Assembly (NCBI RefSeq): GCF_000314995.1
Contig: NZ_BAEO01000027.1
Coordinates: forward strand, 274,519-338,518
Source of the DNA: Paraglaciecola arctica BSs20135
GTDB lineage: Bacteria > Pseudomonadota > Gammaproteobacteria > Enterobacterales > Alteromonadaceae
Length of the DNA stretch: 64,000 nt
Direction of reading: 5' to 3'
Part shown: one piece after another, positions 36,319 to 46,384 of the stretch
Numbering within the stretch: the stretch's first letter is position 1
Layout: every line of letters starts with the position of its first letter
Translations under genes and position numbers: made by a program
Notes under the pieces: generated by a model
Database searches by the model: none
Seen by the model: the letters and a program-made list of their open reading frames with translations, nothing else
Told to the model about the DNA's origin: nothing

Positions 36319-36657
36319 ATGCAACAAGAATTAGAAATTGAAGATCTGCTAAAAGGCACAGGCAAAGCGGCCGAACGAGGAGCGTTGATCACCGCTCATT
36401 ATGTGGGTTGGCTTGAAGACGGAACAGAGTTTGACTCGTCTTATAAAAAGAATGCGCCCTTTCAAACAGTCCTTAGTAACAAACGTGTTATTCAAGGCTG
36501 GATATTAGGCCTAAAGGATATGCAAGTGGGCGGGAAGCGACGTTTACGAGTACCGGCACATTTAGGCTATGGAGAACGCCAAATTGGCACTATGATCCCG
36601 CCCAACTCTAACTTAATCTTCGAAATTGAATTATTAGAAGTACTGACTAGAGATTAA
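36319..36657 (+). CDS. FKBP-type peptidyl-prolyl isomerase
   Basis: 112 residues from the ATG at 36319; the longer open frame from 36193 reaches into the promoter region. ITAHYVGWLEDGTEFDSSY, QTVLSNKRVIQGWILGLKDM and IPPNSNLIFEIELLEV are the FKBP core, with the Tyr, Asp, Trp and Ile of the active pocket. It is a single-domain cytoplasmic proline isomerase that helps folding. Confidence 0.93.
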   Translation: MQQELEIEDLLKGTGKAAERGALITAHYVGWLEDGTEFDSSYKKNAPFQTVLSNKRVIQGWILGLKDMQVGGKRRLRVPAHLGYGERQIGTMIPPNSNLIFEIELLEVLTRD

Positions 36658-36707
36658 AGTAATCTGAAATCATTTATTTGCATGAAACGGATTGTCAGAT
36701 CTCTGAA

Positions 36708-37208
36708 CTAACAGCCACTAGTGGTTATTCTATAAAAAGTAGGTTCAGTTGTATTTGCTGCGTCAACATTATAAAGCAAATTGCAGTTATCAAAAGTTGC
36801 GTAACCCTTGGGGACTATATACATGGATTTCCCACCCGGAATATCAAATACGCCCCAATCTGCGGTAATCGAATCGTTTGCGTTAGCCATTACTTCGTAA
36901 GTACCTTCAAGCGCCAAAATGACATTGGCAGCTAAAGGGGTAATGTTCCCTAAAGTCGTACTGATTGTAGCTCCGTTAGTGGTTATAGCGCCAGATTCAA
37001 CCTTTACTTGACCTGCTATCACTGCTTTAGCATAAATAAGGGAATTGGCTGACTTTAATGCTCCTTGCACGGCAGTTAACTCGGCAATAATGGCATCACC
37101 TTTTATGTCTATGAACCGAGGAGCGGCTACCACAGCCAGAATACCTAAGATAACTATGACTATAATTAACTCAATTAGCGTAAAACCACTTTGTACATCT
37201 TTATGCAT
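36708..37208 (-). CDS. Type IV prepilin-like protein, MshA type, orphan
   Basis: 166 residues from the ATG at 37208. The leader MHKDVQSG is cut before FTLIELIIVIVILGILAVVA, the canonical prepilin N-terminus with Glu5, followed by APRFIDIKGDAI as in MSHA pilins. Two Cys (CNLL and TSGC) near the C-terminus could form the usual D-loop disulfide. No other pilus or secretion gene lies within the window, so it depends on a pilus machine elsewhere. Confidence 0.85.
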   Translation of the reverse strand: MHKDVQSGFTLIELIIVIVILGILAVVAAPRFIDIKGDAIIAELTAVQGALKSANSLIYAKAVIAGQVKVESGAITTNGATISTTLGNITPLAANVILALEGTYEVMANANDSITADWGVFDIPGGKSMYIVPKGYATFDNCNLLYNVDAANTTEPTFYRITTSGC

Positions 37209-37400
37209 ACGAATCTTTTTCTTTATTAACATAGCTAGGTATAAGACCACTAAAATACATTATAAACAAGTATTTAGCTGTTTTTGTGGCAGGTGCCATA
37301 GGTTTATATGCAGGCAAATATCTAATGTAAATTCGGTTGTTAGTAAAGAGAACCGCAGCTTACTATTTCTCATAGTAAAACTACCTAAAAGGGGATTACT

Positions 37401-37493
37401 TAACCTGAACTCTGATTAAGACGTGCCGCTTTCCTTACAACAATTGTAATAATAACAGTGCTGGACGGTATGGCTTATCCAGAGCTCAGGTTA
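37401..37493. mobile_element. MITE-like element, family A, short copy (93 bp)
   Basis: TAACCTGAACTCTGATTAAG at the left and, on the other strand, TAACCTGAGCTCTGGATAAG at the right are near-identical inverted ends. The inner bases ACGTGCC and CTGGACGGTATG also match the longer copy at 2740-2972. It abuts the stop codon of the DUF1501 gene at 37494. It is a shorter deletion derivative or separate member of the same family. Confidence 0.65.
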
Positions 37494-39086
37494 CTAGGTC
37501 ATTACCCCATTCACAATAGGTTCAAAGGCAGTCAGGCTGTCCCTCAATACCGAGCTTCCCAAGCCGTTTTGTGGGAAAAAACTAGCAAAATTTCCTTGTT
37601 CACCATGTAGCGCCATATAATTTAAAATCACTGTTTCTACCAACAAGTTAACGTTGTTAGCGGCTGGTGTGGCAGCGGTTTCCACTGATGCGTCGCTGCG
37701 CATATAGCCAATTTGTTGATGTTGGGCTTGTGAATCAGCCGTTGCGCCGATTAATTGTGGCGTGCCGCCAGGGTTGTAGACTAAAAAGAATGATGCTGCG
37801 GTAGATGAGTTATCACCTGTCCATACGCCTTTTCCGCGGCCATTCACTGAATCGTCGATCATACCGTTACTGGCCACCGAGCCGTCACTGCACACGTACA
37901 TCATAAGCGGAACGCCCACACGTGCTGCATATTCCAAACAAGCACCCATGCAGCGGCCTGCCCGTAAATCTCGTACTTCACCTGTTGACCTGTCTCCGGT
38001 ATGGTAATCAAAGCCACCCATAGTGATAGTGCCTGCCCCTGCAAAACCGTTGATCACTAGTTTCATAGTAGAAGCGGTTTTTCTAAACTCACTGTCGTTG
38101 TCGAATTCTTCTTGGGTGAAAATGCCATTTTCTCCAACTATGTCGGTATCCAGCTCAGGATTAAGAGAAGAGGGATCCCCAAATCTATCAGTGATGTCGG
38201 CACTTTTTACATAGCCACAATTCACCAAGTCTTTTAATACGTCATCTGTGGTGATTTGGGTATTTACCTTGCCTAATTTCATGGCACTGATCCGTTGAAT
38301 CGATTCCATTACCGCAACTGAGTCTTGCTGGCTTAATAAACCCACTAAATCCCCGGTGTCTACTAAGCCCGTAACATCAGAAGGTCGGTCTATTTTAGTG
38401 GGCCGTTTAGAAGCGTCTATCATGGCTGCAGGTGACATAGAGTTACCACCCGAGTCTGAATTGCGGGAACCAATTAAGGTTAACAATGAGCCATCAGAGC
38501 CAACTTTATTAATACCATACATAGGGTTGTGAGGGTTATTACCAGTATCATTTTCAGAGCGGGCAGGGATAACAGCACCGTTAATGTTGGCGCGGTTAGT
38601 CACACTTAATTTGTCTTGAATGCCTCGCAAAAAAGCACTGTCAGAGTGAAAGGCTAAGCCTAATTCGGTATTAATAAAATCACTGAGGCCGCTAACGGGA
38701 TTCGCAATGGAAGGTACGGTATCTCCCGGTAAACCAAGTTTGCTATAACCCGCAGTACTGAGAAAATCTAATTGTCCACCTCGACCACCCACTAATACAT
38801 TTGACCCTGAAATATTTGCACCACCTGCTAAATCAAACACAATAAAGGGTATTTTTCCGGCACCTTGAGTGGCAATGCCACAACTGCTTTTTAGTGCTTC
38901 TAAATCAGCAGATAAAGTGGCATGTGCTGTACCTGGATTGGCAAACAAACTTAACACTGAACCGCTGAGTACAGTGCCCATACCAGCCATAAAACCTTGA
39001 GCAATAAAATCGCGGCGAGTCACTGGTTTGGCATGGCAAGCATGATAAAGAGGGTCGTTCAAGCCGATTGGATTTTTGTTTTTCAT
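37494..39086 (-). CDS. DUF1501-like Tat-exported protein
   Basis: 530 residues. The Tat signal is TRRDFIAQGFMAGMGTVLSG. The body has PFIVFDLAGGANISGSNVLVG, NPHNPMYGINKVG and GFDYHTGDRSTGEVRDLRAG. This resembles DUF1501, a sulfatase-like metal-binding fold; HTGDRST would be part of the metal site. Tat export implies folding with a cofactor before transport. It is the last of three minus-strand genes, after a LamG/cytochrome protein and a monohaem protein. Such DUF1501 proteins are usually encoded beside c-type cytochromes, but their role is unknown. Confidence 0.78.
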   Translation of the reverse strand: MKNKNPIGLNDPLYHACHAKPVTRRDFIAQGFMAGMGTVLSGSVLSLFANPGTAHATLSADLEALKSSCGIATQGAGKIPFIVFDLAGGANISGSNVLVGGRGGQLDFLSTAGYSKLGLPGDTVPSIANPVSGLSDFINTELGLAFHSDSAFLRGIQDKLSVTNRANINGAVIPARSENDTGNNPHNPMYGINKVGSDGSLLTLIGSRNSDSGGNSMSPAAMIDASKRPTKIDRPSDVTGLVDTGDLVGLLSQQDSVAVMESIQRISAMKLGKVNTQITTDDVLKDLVNCGYVKSADITDRFGDPSSLNPELDTDIVGENGIFTQEEFDNDSEFRKTASTMKLVINGFAGAGTITMGGFDYHTGDRSTGEVRDLRAGRCMGACLEYAARVGVPLMMYVCSDGSVASNGMIDDSVNGRGKGVWTGDNSSTAASFFLVYNPGGTPQLIGATADSQAQHQQIGYMRSDASVETAATPAANNVNLLVETVILNYMALHGEQGNFASFFPQNGLGSSVLRDSLTAFEPIVNGVMT

Positions 39087-39113
39087 TTGTTACCTCTCAT
39101 ACTGCAAAAAATT

Positions 39114-39205
39114 TTCACCACAGAGGTCACTGAGAACACAGAGGTAAAGATAACAACTGGTTCTTTTCTCTGTGAGCGAAGCACTCTGTGTTCTCTGTGG
39201 TGGAT
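39114..39205. repeat. Inverted repeat of the CACCACAGAG type
   Basis: TTCACCACAGAGG...AACACAGAG (from 39114) and CTCTGTGTTCTCTGTGGTGG (39184-39203) are inverted arms of 20-28 bases around 40 bases of unique DNA. It fills the gap between the DUF1501 and LamG genes. Repeats of this type are common in many bacteria and may be a non-autonomous element. Confidence 0.55.
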
Positions 39206-39231
39206 CATATCTTTTACTCAACACTTAACAC

Positions 39232-41721
39232 TTATTGCATGGTTATAGCCGCGCTGCCTAAGGCTCCGGCGCACACTGCTTTGACGACTGTTTTGGTATA
39301 GTTGGCATCACACACTTTGTCGCCACTGCAATCCGTTAGGCGGGTAATTAAGTTGTTTAATTCATTGATAACATCGTTGTTATTGGGTTGGTCACTCAGA
39401 CCAGTACCTAACATCTTGGTTGTTAATGGGGTTAACACTAAGTTTCTGGCTTGAGTCGTAAATGCCGATGAAGCATTTTGACTAAAATCAAAGCCCGTAA
39501 AATAGTTATCTCTTAAGCTTTTGGTTTCGACTAGTTGGTCACAATATTTTATCGCCATTTGGGTCACAGCCATCTGATTGGAGGCTAGAAAACCGCCCAT
39601 ATTAGTCACTGAAGGTAGTTGTTGTTTCAATTTTTCAAAGGTAGCTTTAACTGCCGAGTTATTTATAGGCACAGTTGTTACTGCTGACATGCTGGCATTT
39701 ATTTCGGCAAAGTTACGTATACCAATTTGGGCTTGTGCCTCTAGGTCTGGACTGGCGGCCGGGGCTGGGGGATCAGCTTCGATGACAACGTTAGTTTGCT
39801 CGGCCAGAACTTCAAAAGTAAGGAAAAATTCATCTAACTCTGCGCCTTTCTCAATAGGGATAATAGTGCCTAAGGTCGATAATATTTGTCCTTGGCCTGC
39901 TATATAATTGTTTTGCCTCAACTGTGTATCGAGGTTTTGGTACACCTGACCTACAGTGGCTTCACGGCCATTAATGCCAATCCGCATGCCTTGTAATGGG
40001 ATGTCAGGAATACTAGCACTAGTATCTAAAGTGATAAAAAATGGTTCGCTAAATAAGTAGCTGTAACTATCAAATTGGCTGACTTCTAACACCACATAAC
40101 TTTGTGGAACCTTAGTGACTTCGCTCACTTCAAACAACAAGAAGAATTTTTGGCCAATGCCAACATCAAAGTTTTGTATGACTTGTTCAGTACTTAATAC
40201 ACGGTTATGGATAGCGACCATTCTTATGGAGCCCGCCCAAGGAATATCTCCCGATACTTCATTGCCTAATACAAAGGCATAACTGTCATTCCAGTCGGCA
40301 AAATTACCTACTTCGGTGTTATCTGTATCTCCTGTAAATCGGCCGTTAACAAATATCCGTCTGCCATTCACCGAGTCATAGTTAACTACCACATGTTGTA
40401 AACTGGCCTGTAATATTTCTGCTGCATCAGCTGTAGACAGTGCAGGCTGGCCGTTTAAATTGGTTTTATCGGTGCGTAATAGGTAGTCGTAGTTATACAA
40501 GGTTTGGCCTAAGGTGAAATTGCGAGTGTCGGCACCGCCAGAATAACTGATAATTCTGGCTGGACCTTCTTGGGTGACATTGGCCGGTACTACCCATGCC
40601 TCAATGGCAAATTCGCCCGTTGCTGTAATCAAGTTATGTAATTTTTTACTGCTAGTGGTTGAACCCTGAGCTTTTCCGTTAGTTAACTGAATGCCCCAAC
40701 CACCTACCCAGCTCGCATCGCCATTGAGAGTGAGGTTGATAGCCGGTTCAACACCGCTGGTATCAAAAGCGGTGGTGCCTGAGCCGGTTTTAAATTCCCA
40801 TTTGGCAATCACATCATTTTCATAACGCCCGCCACCTGTAGCTAGTGTGCCATCAAAAAGAGTTAAGGCTTTACTGTAGACAACCTTTTCATCTAACTCG
40901 GTTATATCAATGCCATCGGCCATGTTTTGGATTGCGCTGATAAGAGCATTAGCATTACTAGTGCAATCAGTCCAACAATTGTGAAATTCGTCTCGTACTC
41001 TGCCCACAAAACGCGAATTGGCAGGAGTATCGAGGTTGATCCTAGCCTTTGATGCATCATAAGCTTCGTCAATATCGCTGGACGCAAAATAGGGGGAAAT
41101 AGGAATAGTGGCAGAGTTGGTATGACAATTTGCACAGTAGGTTTCTAATAACGGATAAACAGTGTCAGCAAAAAGCCCAGTATCTACCGGGAAGTTTTTA
41201 TTGGCACCTGGGTCTTTTGCTACAGGTGCTTCTAGCTGTATTTCCGTAGCTGTACTTTCAGTGGCTGCCCAGTTGTTGATCCATGTTGTCATTATGTCGG
41301 CGCAAGCTGAGTCGCTGGTTAACCAACAATTGTGTCCCTCCGCTATTTTTGTCACTAAGGTAGAATCTTCAGGTGAGCTGAAGTTTACCAATAGACTTGC
41401 TTCGTTGTAAGCCAAGTTAATATCATCATTACGAGCAAATGCAGGTGACTGGTTATCTTGTACATGGCAGGCACCACAACGTTGTTGTGAACTAATATTG
41501 TCCCATAACTCAATTTTAAATTGAGTCACGTCTGGCGTTGCGGCAACAGGGCCAGAATAAGTAACAGGAGTATTTTCTTGTGGCGCTGGAGCAGGTGTTT
41601 GTACCACATCAACCGAACCCCCACCACAAGCAGACATTAGCGAAATACTTAATATTAACCCTAATCCTGTGAGCGCTTTGTTGCGGCAGGTTGCTGTTAA
41701 AGAGAGCATGTTAGTCACCAT
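39232..41721 (-). CDS. LamG-domain c-type cytochrome lipoprotein
   Basis: 829 residues from the ATG at 41721, which follows GGGGGA; translation is coupled to the gene ending at 41724. Signal and lipobox LMSACGGGS. Two haem c sites: CGACH near residue 82 and CANCH near 198. A concanavalin-like LamG domain lies at about 300-500 (FAIEAWVVPANVTQEGPARI, RRIFVNGRFTGD). The C-terminal third is alpha-helical with no named family. It probably sits at the outer membrane, binding a polymer or partner while carrying electrons. The exact role is unknown. Confidence 0.75.
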   Translation of the reverse strand: MVTNMLSLTATCRNKALTGLGLILSISLMSACGGGSVDVVQTPAPAPQENTPVTYSGPVAATPDVTQFKIELWDNISSQQRCGACHVQDNQSPAFARNDDINLAYNEASLLVNFSSPEDSTLVTKIAEGHNCWLTSDSACADIMTTWINNWAATESTATEIQLEAPVAKDPGANKNFPVDTGLFADTVYPLLETYCANCHTNSATIPISPYFASSDIDEAYDASKARINLDTPANSRFVGRVRDEFHNCWTDCTSNANALISAIQNMADGIDITELDEKVVYSKALTLFDGTLATGGGRYENDVIAKWEFKTGSGTTAFDTSGVEPAINLTLNGDASWVGGWGIQLTNGKAQGSTTSSKKLHNLITATGEFAIEAWVVPANVTQEGPARIISYSGGADTRNFTLGQTLYNYDYLLRTDKTNLNGQPALSTADAAEILQASLQHVVVNYDSVNGRRIFVNGRFTGDTDNTEVGNFADWNDSYAFVLGNEVSGDIPWAGSIRMVAIHNRVLSTEQVIQNFDVGIGQKFFLLFEVSEVTKVPQSYVVLEVSQFDSYSYLFSEPFFITLDTSASIPDIPLQGMRIGINGREATVGQVYQNLDTQLRQNNYIAGQGQILSTLGTIIPIEKGAELDEFFLTFEVLAEQTNVVIEADPPAPAASPDLEAQAQIGIRNFAEINASMSAVTTVPINNSAVKATFEKLKQQLPSVTNMGGFLASNQMAVTQMAIKYCDQLVETKSLRDNYFTGFDFSQNASSAFTTQARNLVLTPLTTKMLGTGLSDQPNNNDVINELNNLITRLTDCSGDKVCDANYTKTVVKAVCAGALGSAAITMQ

Positions 41722-41723
41722 TG

Positions 41724-42956
41724 TTATTCCCCCTTACAGTAGTCAGCGGAATCGGCAAACACTTGTTTGATGTTGTAACCTGTGCTGGTAAAAGTGTTGG
41801 TCATGCTAGTGATTTTTGTCCTGTCTGCCGAGTCTTGAGGCGAGCGTAAGCAGATGTTTTTAAACACTTTTGTGACCTGGCAACTAGCAAATTTTTGACT
41901 GTTGGCTAGTTCTTGTCCCATAGATTTAGCGCCACTACCGTTATCAGGCAAAGACTCATCCCAACCAAGGTTTTTATTTAATCCATGGCGCCAGTAATTA
42001 CTCCAATTGTCATTGTTAGTGATAAAACCATAAGGGAAGTTGTTGCCGTTGATAAGATATTTACCTTGTACTTGGATGCCAGTATCGGGATCTGTTGCGC
42101 CAGCTTGGTTGTATTGTAATGAGCCTTGTTCACCTTCGGGATCGCTATTAACATTGTACTCGTAGTTATAATAAGCAAATGCCTGAGCCAGTGGATCCAT
42201 ACCTGAGTGACAACCCACACAAGAATTATTAAATATGCGACTATCGCCACCCGGGCTACGACTCACGTCTTGGCGAATGCGATCTGGACTGCGACTAGTA
42301 TCTTTTAAACCTTCCAAGTCAGTGCACATGTGATTGATTAAAGTAAAACGAAACATGGCGCGATTGGTGCCGTCTTTAAAAAATGCTTTAGCGGCAGCGC
42401 GAGTGGTTATTACGCCCGCCGTTGCTTCTGTAGGCAAACCTGTCAAAGCTGATTGGGTCGTAGCTTTAAGCACATCTTTTAAATCAGCACTTTGGTCGTC
42501 CAATGCCTGATAGTGGGCATTGTTAGTGATGGAATATGCAGGTACACCAGAACTTGCATCAGCAATGTATAAAATATCGCCGAAGAGTATTTGCCTAAAA
42601 TCTATTTCATCTCGAGTAATGCCAATGACAGTAGCCGTATAGTCATTCAAAGGTGCAAATACATCAGCGTTTTCGTTTGTCCAAGGTGTGATCCAATTTT
42701 TTAAAGTCACCGAATAAAAGGCTGGATCGTCCATTGCTATATCTGCAGCCCCGCGGACATTACCTGCACTGATAAGACTTTCCATTTGTTCCAACACTTG
42801 GTTACTTGGTGGCACACCTGTTAGTCGATCATGTATACGTTTGGCTTGTTCTCTTGTTCCAGCGTAAGAATGCGTAAGAGTAAATAAAACTACGACAAAT
42901 AGTGCGCAACTGATAGCGACTTTATTTCTGCCAATTTGCCTGACTGGATGTTTCAA
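41724..42956 (-). CDS. Monohaem cytochrome c-type exported protein
   Basis: 410 residues with a signal peptide (VAISCALFVVVLFTLTHSYA). One haem c site, CVGCH, in FNNSCVGCHSGMDPLAQAFA, with YYNYEYN following. The layout and the HSGMDPLA stretch resemble DUF1588/DUF1592-type cytochrome domains, which often occur with DUF1501 proteins. First gene of the three-gene minus-strand operon. Its promoter must lie in the 700-bp gap shared with the divergent plus-strand run. Confidence 0.7.
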   Translation of the reverse strand: MKHPVRQIGRNKVAISCALFVVVLFTLTHSYAGTREQAKRIHDRLTGVPPSNQVLEQMESLISAGNVRGAADIAMDDPAFYSVTLKNWITPWTNENADVFAPLNDYTATVIGITRDEIDFRQILFGDILYIADASSGVPAYSITNNAHYQALDDQSADLKDVLKATTQSALTGLPTEATAGVITTRAAAKAFFKDGTNRAMFRFTLINHMCTDLEGLKDTSRSPDRIRQDVSRSPGGDSRIFNNSCVGCHSGMDPLAQAFAYYNYEYNVNSDPEGEQGSLQYNQAGATDPDTGIQVQGKYLINGNNFPYGFITNNDNWSNYWRHGLNKNLGWDESLPDNGSGAKSMGQELANSQKFASCQVTKVFKNICLRSPQDSADRTKITSMTNTFTSTGYNIKQVFADSADYCKGE

Positions 42957-43660
42957 ATTGGAACTCCTCTTACCGCTAATAACGATTTGTTTGGCTTATT
43001 ATGGGTTGTAGTCAATAAATCCATTTGTGACAATACAATTAATGCAAGTTAGGTTTGGGAAATTATACCTAAAAAGCCTAGTTGAGTTAAAAAGTAAATT
43101 CTCGGAAAATAATTCTACCAAAATTGGCTAGATGTCTCTTAAGTCTCTAACGAGGAGAGCACGAATTGCGCCATTTAGTTTAATGTTTTGAATTGCTTGG
43201 AGTTTATGAAATGTAATCTAAATTAAAGGGCAGTACTTTAGTCGAAACGTTACTAATACCCGACTGTTTGTAAAAATAAAGATACTTAGTTTTACTTTAA
43301 TAATCTTAGTTGGTTAGGTTAACTGTATATTTATCAATTGATTAGGTGTGTTTTGTTAGGTATTGTTAAATGTCTTTAATATCATACACCTTCTGCGGCG
43401 TTAAATTTCAGTAAAATTATTTTGAATAAAAGCTAAACTAAAATGGCATTGTTTTCGTGGAATATAACCTGAACTCGGGTTAGATAACTTAAGGTATTGA
43501 ATAATATTCCTAATAATAAAACCATAAATTGTCCCGCAACGTCGTTAATGCAAGTATCTATCGTCTATTAATAGGCAAAAAGTAGCTGCCTATAGACAGT
43601 TTTTGCCTTCAACATAAACTGGTAGTCTAGTAGCGTTTTATTAACCATAGCGAAAACACC
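42957..43660. other. 700-bp divergent control region
   Basis: No gene is seen. It holds a lone MITE family A end (TAACCTGAACTCGGGTTAG from 43467) with no matching right end. It also has a stem AGGCAAAAA (43573-43581) / TTTTTGCCT (43600-43608). Promoters for the two facing operons must be here but cannot be placed with confidence. Confidence 0.4.
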
Positions 43661-46384
43661 TTGAATCAGTGGTCATTATTAGGACTTATCCATTTTAGCC
43701 TGTCACGCGCAGTCGCTTTTTTACTGTGTGTTTATCTTATAGGGTGCGGTGGCGATCAAATATTGACTACAGAGCAAAAAACCGACCCTGTGGTTGTCGA
43801 TGTGCCTATAGCATATATTAAACGGCCCGCTCCATTAGATGAAGATTCAGCTTTGCTTGCTCAAGATTTACGGGTTCCTAATGATTTTTTCCCCGGTGCG
43901 CAATTATTTATCAAACCAAGGGCTTCGGTCAGCGCCATTGAGAAAAATATTTCAGATCGCGCATTTTTCTCCGAACAAGAAATTTTGGCTGCAACAGAAA
44001 CTTCACCTTTAGCTGGTTACGATGTAAAAGATTTATTTGTGTCCTATGACGGCACCCGTTTGTTGTTTGCTATGCGTGCACCAGAAATCGAAGATGCCGA
44101 TGACGACGAACAACCCAGTTGGAATATTTGGCAGTATGACTTAACCGAAGATGTTCTGAGCCGTGTTATCACATCAGACTTAGATGCCGAATTTGGCCAG
44201 GATACCTCACCCGCTTACTTACCTGATGGACGCATTGTATTTAGTTCTACCAGACAACAGGCTAATCAAGCTCTTTTATTAGACGAGGGTAAACCTCAAT
44301 ATCAAGCCCTAGATGAAAATCGCGATCAAATAGCCTCTGTGTTACATGTAATGGATGGTGATGGTAGCGACATTCAACAAATATCCTTTAATCAGAGTCA
44401 CGATCTTGATCCTATGGTACTCAGTAGCGGCAAAATTTTGTTTAGCCGCTGGGATAACGCGGCAAACAACAATAGTATTAACATCTATCAAATGAATGCT
44501 GACGGCAGTGGCTTAGAAATTGTGTATGGTCGTCATAGTCATAATAGTGAACTCACTGATGAAGCCTTGCAATTTACACAATTGGCCGAGCAGCCAAGTG
44601 GTCAGTTATTGGCCGCCCTTAGACCTTTAGATAGTAATAACTGGGGTGGGGAATACGTCAATATTGATATCGCCAATTATATTGACAATACTATGCCAAT
44701 TGCGTCGCAAATTGGATTAACAGGGCCAGCGCAAGTGTCAGCTGTATTCGATAACGTTGTCATCGACGGCAGTATTTCACCCGGCGGTGTTTTCTCAGCC
44801 GTTTATCCACTTTGGGATGGCAGCGAAAGGATGCTGTTTAGCTGGAGCCAATGCCGCATATACGATCCCGAACAAGTTTTAGTTGAGGGCGAAGTTCGTA
44901 CTATTTTACCTTGTGATGATGAATTGATAACAGATCCACAGACAGAAGCCGCCCCGCTGCTATTCGGATTGTGGATGTTTGATCCGATTGAAAATACTCA
45001 GTTGGTCATAAATGTTCCTGAGGAAGGCCAGTTTTATACCGATATTGTGGCCATGCAGGCCCGCGCTTTCCCAGCCGATGCTCAACAATCTGAAGAATTC
45101 GATCAAGACTTAGCAAACAATGGCTTAGGCCGAGTACACATTAAAAGTGTATATGACTTTGCAGGAATTGACGTTACAGAACAAGGCATCGCAATACTGG
45201 CCGATCCAACTCAAACGCCTATTGACGACAGACCTGCGCGATTTTTACGATTAGTCAAAGCCGTATCCATTCCAACAGAAGAGGTACAGGATTTTGTGAA
45301 TTCTGCTTTTGGACGCAGCAGTAATCAGTTGATGCGTGAAATTATTGGATATGTGCCTGTTGAGCCAGATGGTTCAGTATTATTTGATGTGCCCGCGAAT
45401 GTACCTTTAGCATTTAGTGTGCTCGATAAAAATGGTAAACGTGTCAGCGAAAGACATCAAAACTGGTTGCAGTTAGTGCCCGGAGAAGTGCGCACTTGCA
45501 ATGGTTGTCATAGTCGAGATAGCGAAACACCTCATGGTCGAGCAGATGCCGAAGTCGACAGTATTAACTTAGGCGCAGCCAATACTGGTAGCCCGTTTCC
45601 TAATACCAATCCAGCCTTATTTGCTGATTTAGGTGATACCATGGCACAAACATCAGGCAGAATTAACGGCATCAACTATCCTACTGCAGATATTTATTTT
45701 GAAGATATCTGGACAGATCCTGCTAAGCAAACCCAAGCAGTTAGTTTTGTATACAGTTATGCTGACTTACAATCCCCGCTGCCTATTACTGTAGCCTGCG
45801 CTGTTAATTGGACAAACTTGTGCCGTATCCAAATTCATTTTACCGAGCATATTCAACCCATTTTGTCATTAAACAGACAAAAGTTTGCTGAAAACGGCGT
45901 GACACTACTTGAAGATCAAAGTTGTTTAACTTGCCATACGCCTGAAGGCGAAGACGGTTTAGCACAGGTACCTGCTGCTCAGTTAGACTTGCGTGCAACC
46001 CCATCAACAGACAATGCCGATTTTCTAACCAGTTATCGAGAACTAATGTTTACCGATAATGAACAAGAGTTAGTCGAGGGGGCATTGCTCGATCGTTTGG
46101 TGATTGTTACCGATGAAAATGGCGATATTGTGTTCGAACTTGATGAGGAAGGCGAGTTGATACTGGACGGTGAAGGTAATGCAATAGCTGTGACTCAAAC
46201 AGTGAGCGTAGCAAACAGCATGTCTGTAAATGGTGCCCGATCTAGTGGCCGGTTTTTTAACATTTTTAATAGTGGTGGTGCACATCAAGGTTGGCTAACT
46301 CCAGCCGAGTTAAAACTGTTATCTGAATGGTTAGATATTGGTGGCCAATATTACAATAATCCTTTTGTGGCACCACTAAACTGA
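43661..46384 (+). CDS. Dihaem beta-propeller lipoprotein, HzsA-like
   Basis: 907 residues from a TTG. Signal and lipobox VYLIGCGGD. Residues about 125-340 have WD40/PD40-type blades (DLFVSYDGTRLLFAMR, SPAYLPDGRIVFSSTRQ, DPMVLSSGKILFSRWD). Two haem c sites: CNGCH (about 612) and CLTCH (about 765), the second in a cytochrome-like domain. The order resembles the middle and C-terminal parts of hydrazine synthase alpha-like proteins seen in many non-anammox genomes, where the function is unknown. The gene opens the plus-strand run and overlaps the next by one base (TGATG). Hydrazine synthesis is not implied. Confidence 0.7.
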   Translation: MNQWSLLGLIHFSLSRAVAFLLCVYLIGCGGDQILTTEQKTDPVVVDVPIAYIKRPAPLDEDSALLAQDLRVPNDFFPGAQLFIKPRASVSAIEKNISDRAFFSEQEILAATETSPLAGYDVKDLFVSYDGTRLLFAMRAPEIEDADDDEQPSWNIWQYDLTEDVLSRVITSDLDAEFGQDTSPAYLPDGRIVFSSTRQQANQALLLDEGKPQYQALDENRDQIASVLHVMDGDGSDIQQISFNQSHDLDPMVLSSGKILFSRWDNAANNNSINIYQMNADGSGLEIVYGRHSHNSELTDEALQFTQLAEQPSGQLLAALRPLDSNNWGGEYVNIDIANYIDNTMPIASQIGLTGPAQVSAVFDNVVIDGSISPGGVFSAVYPLWDGSERMLFSWSQCRIYDPEQVLVEGEVRTILPCDDELITDPQTEAAPLLFGLWMFDPIENTQLVINVPEEGQFYTDIVAMQARAFPADAQQSEEFDQDLANNGLGRVHIKSVYDFAGIDVTEQGIAILADPTQTPIDDRPARFLRLVKAVSIPTEEVQDFVNSAFGRSSNQLMREIIGYVPVEPDGSVLFDVPANVPLAFSVLDKNGKRVSERHQNWLQLVPGEVRTCNGCHSRDSETPHGRADAEVDSINLGAANTGSPFPNTNPALFADLGDTMAQTSGRINGINYPTADIYFEDIWTDPAKQTQAVSFVYSYADLQSPLPITVACAVNWTNLCRIQIHFTEHIQPILSLNRQKFAENGVTLLEDQSCLTCHTPEGEDGLAQVPAAQLDLRATPSTDNADFLTSYRELMFTDNEQELVEGALLDRLVIVTDENGDIVFELDEEGELILDGEGNAIAVTQTVSVANSMSVNGARSSGRFFNIFNSGGAHQGWLTPAELKLLSEWLDIGGQYYNNPFVAPLN

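Noticed and set aside
43661..46384. Hydrazine metabolism (anammox-type) function
   Set aside because: Only the propeller/cytochrome layout resembles the alpha subunit; the beta and gamma subunits and the rest of the pathway are absent.
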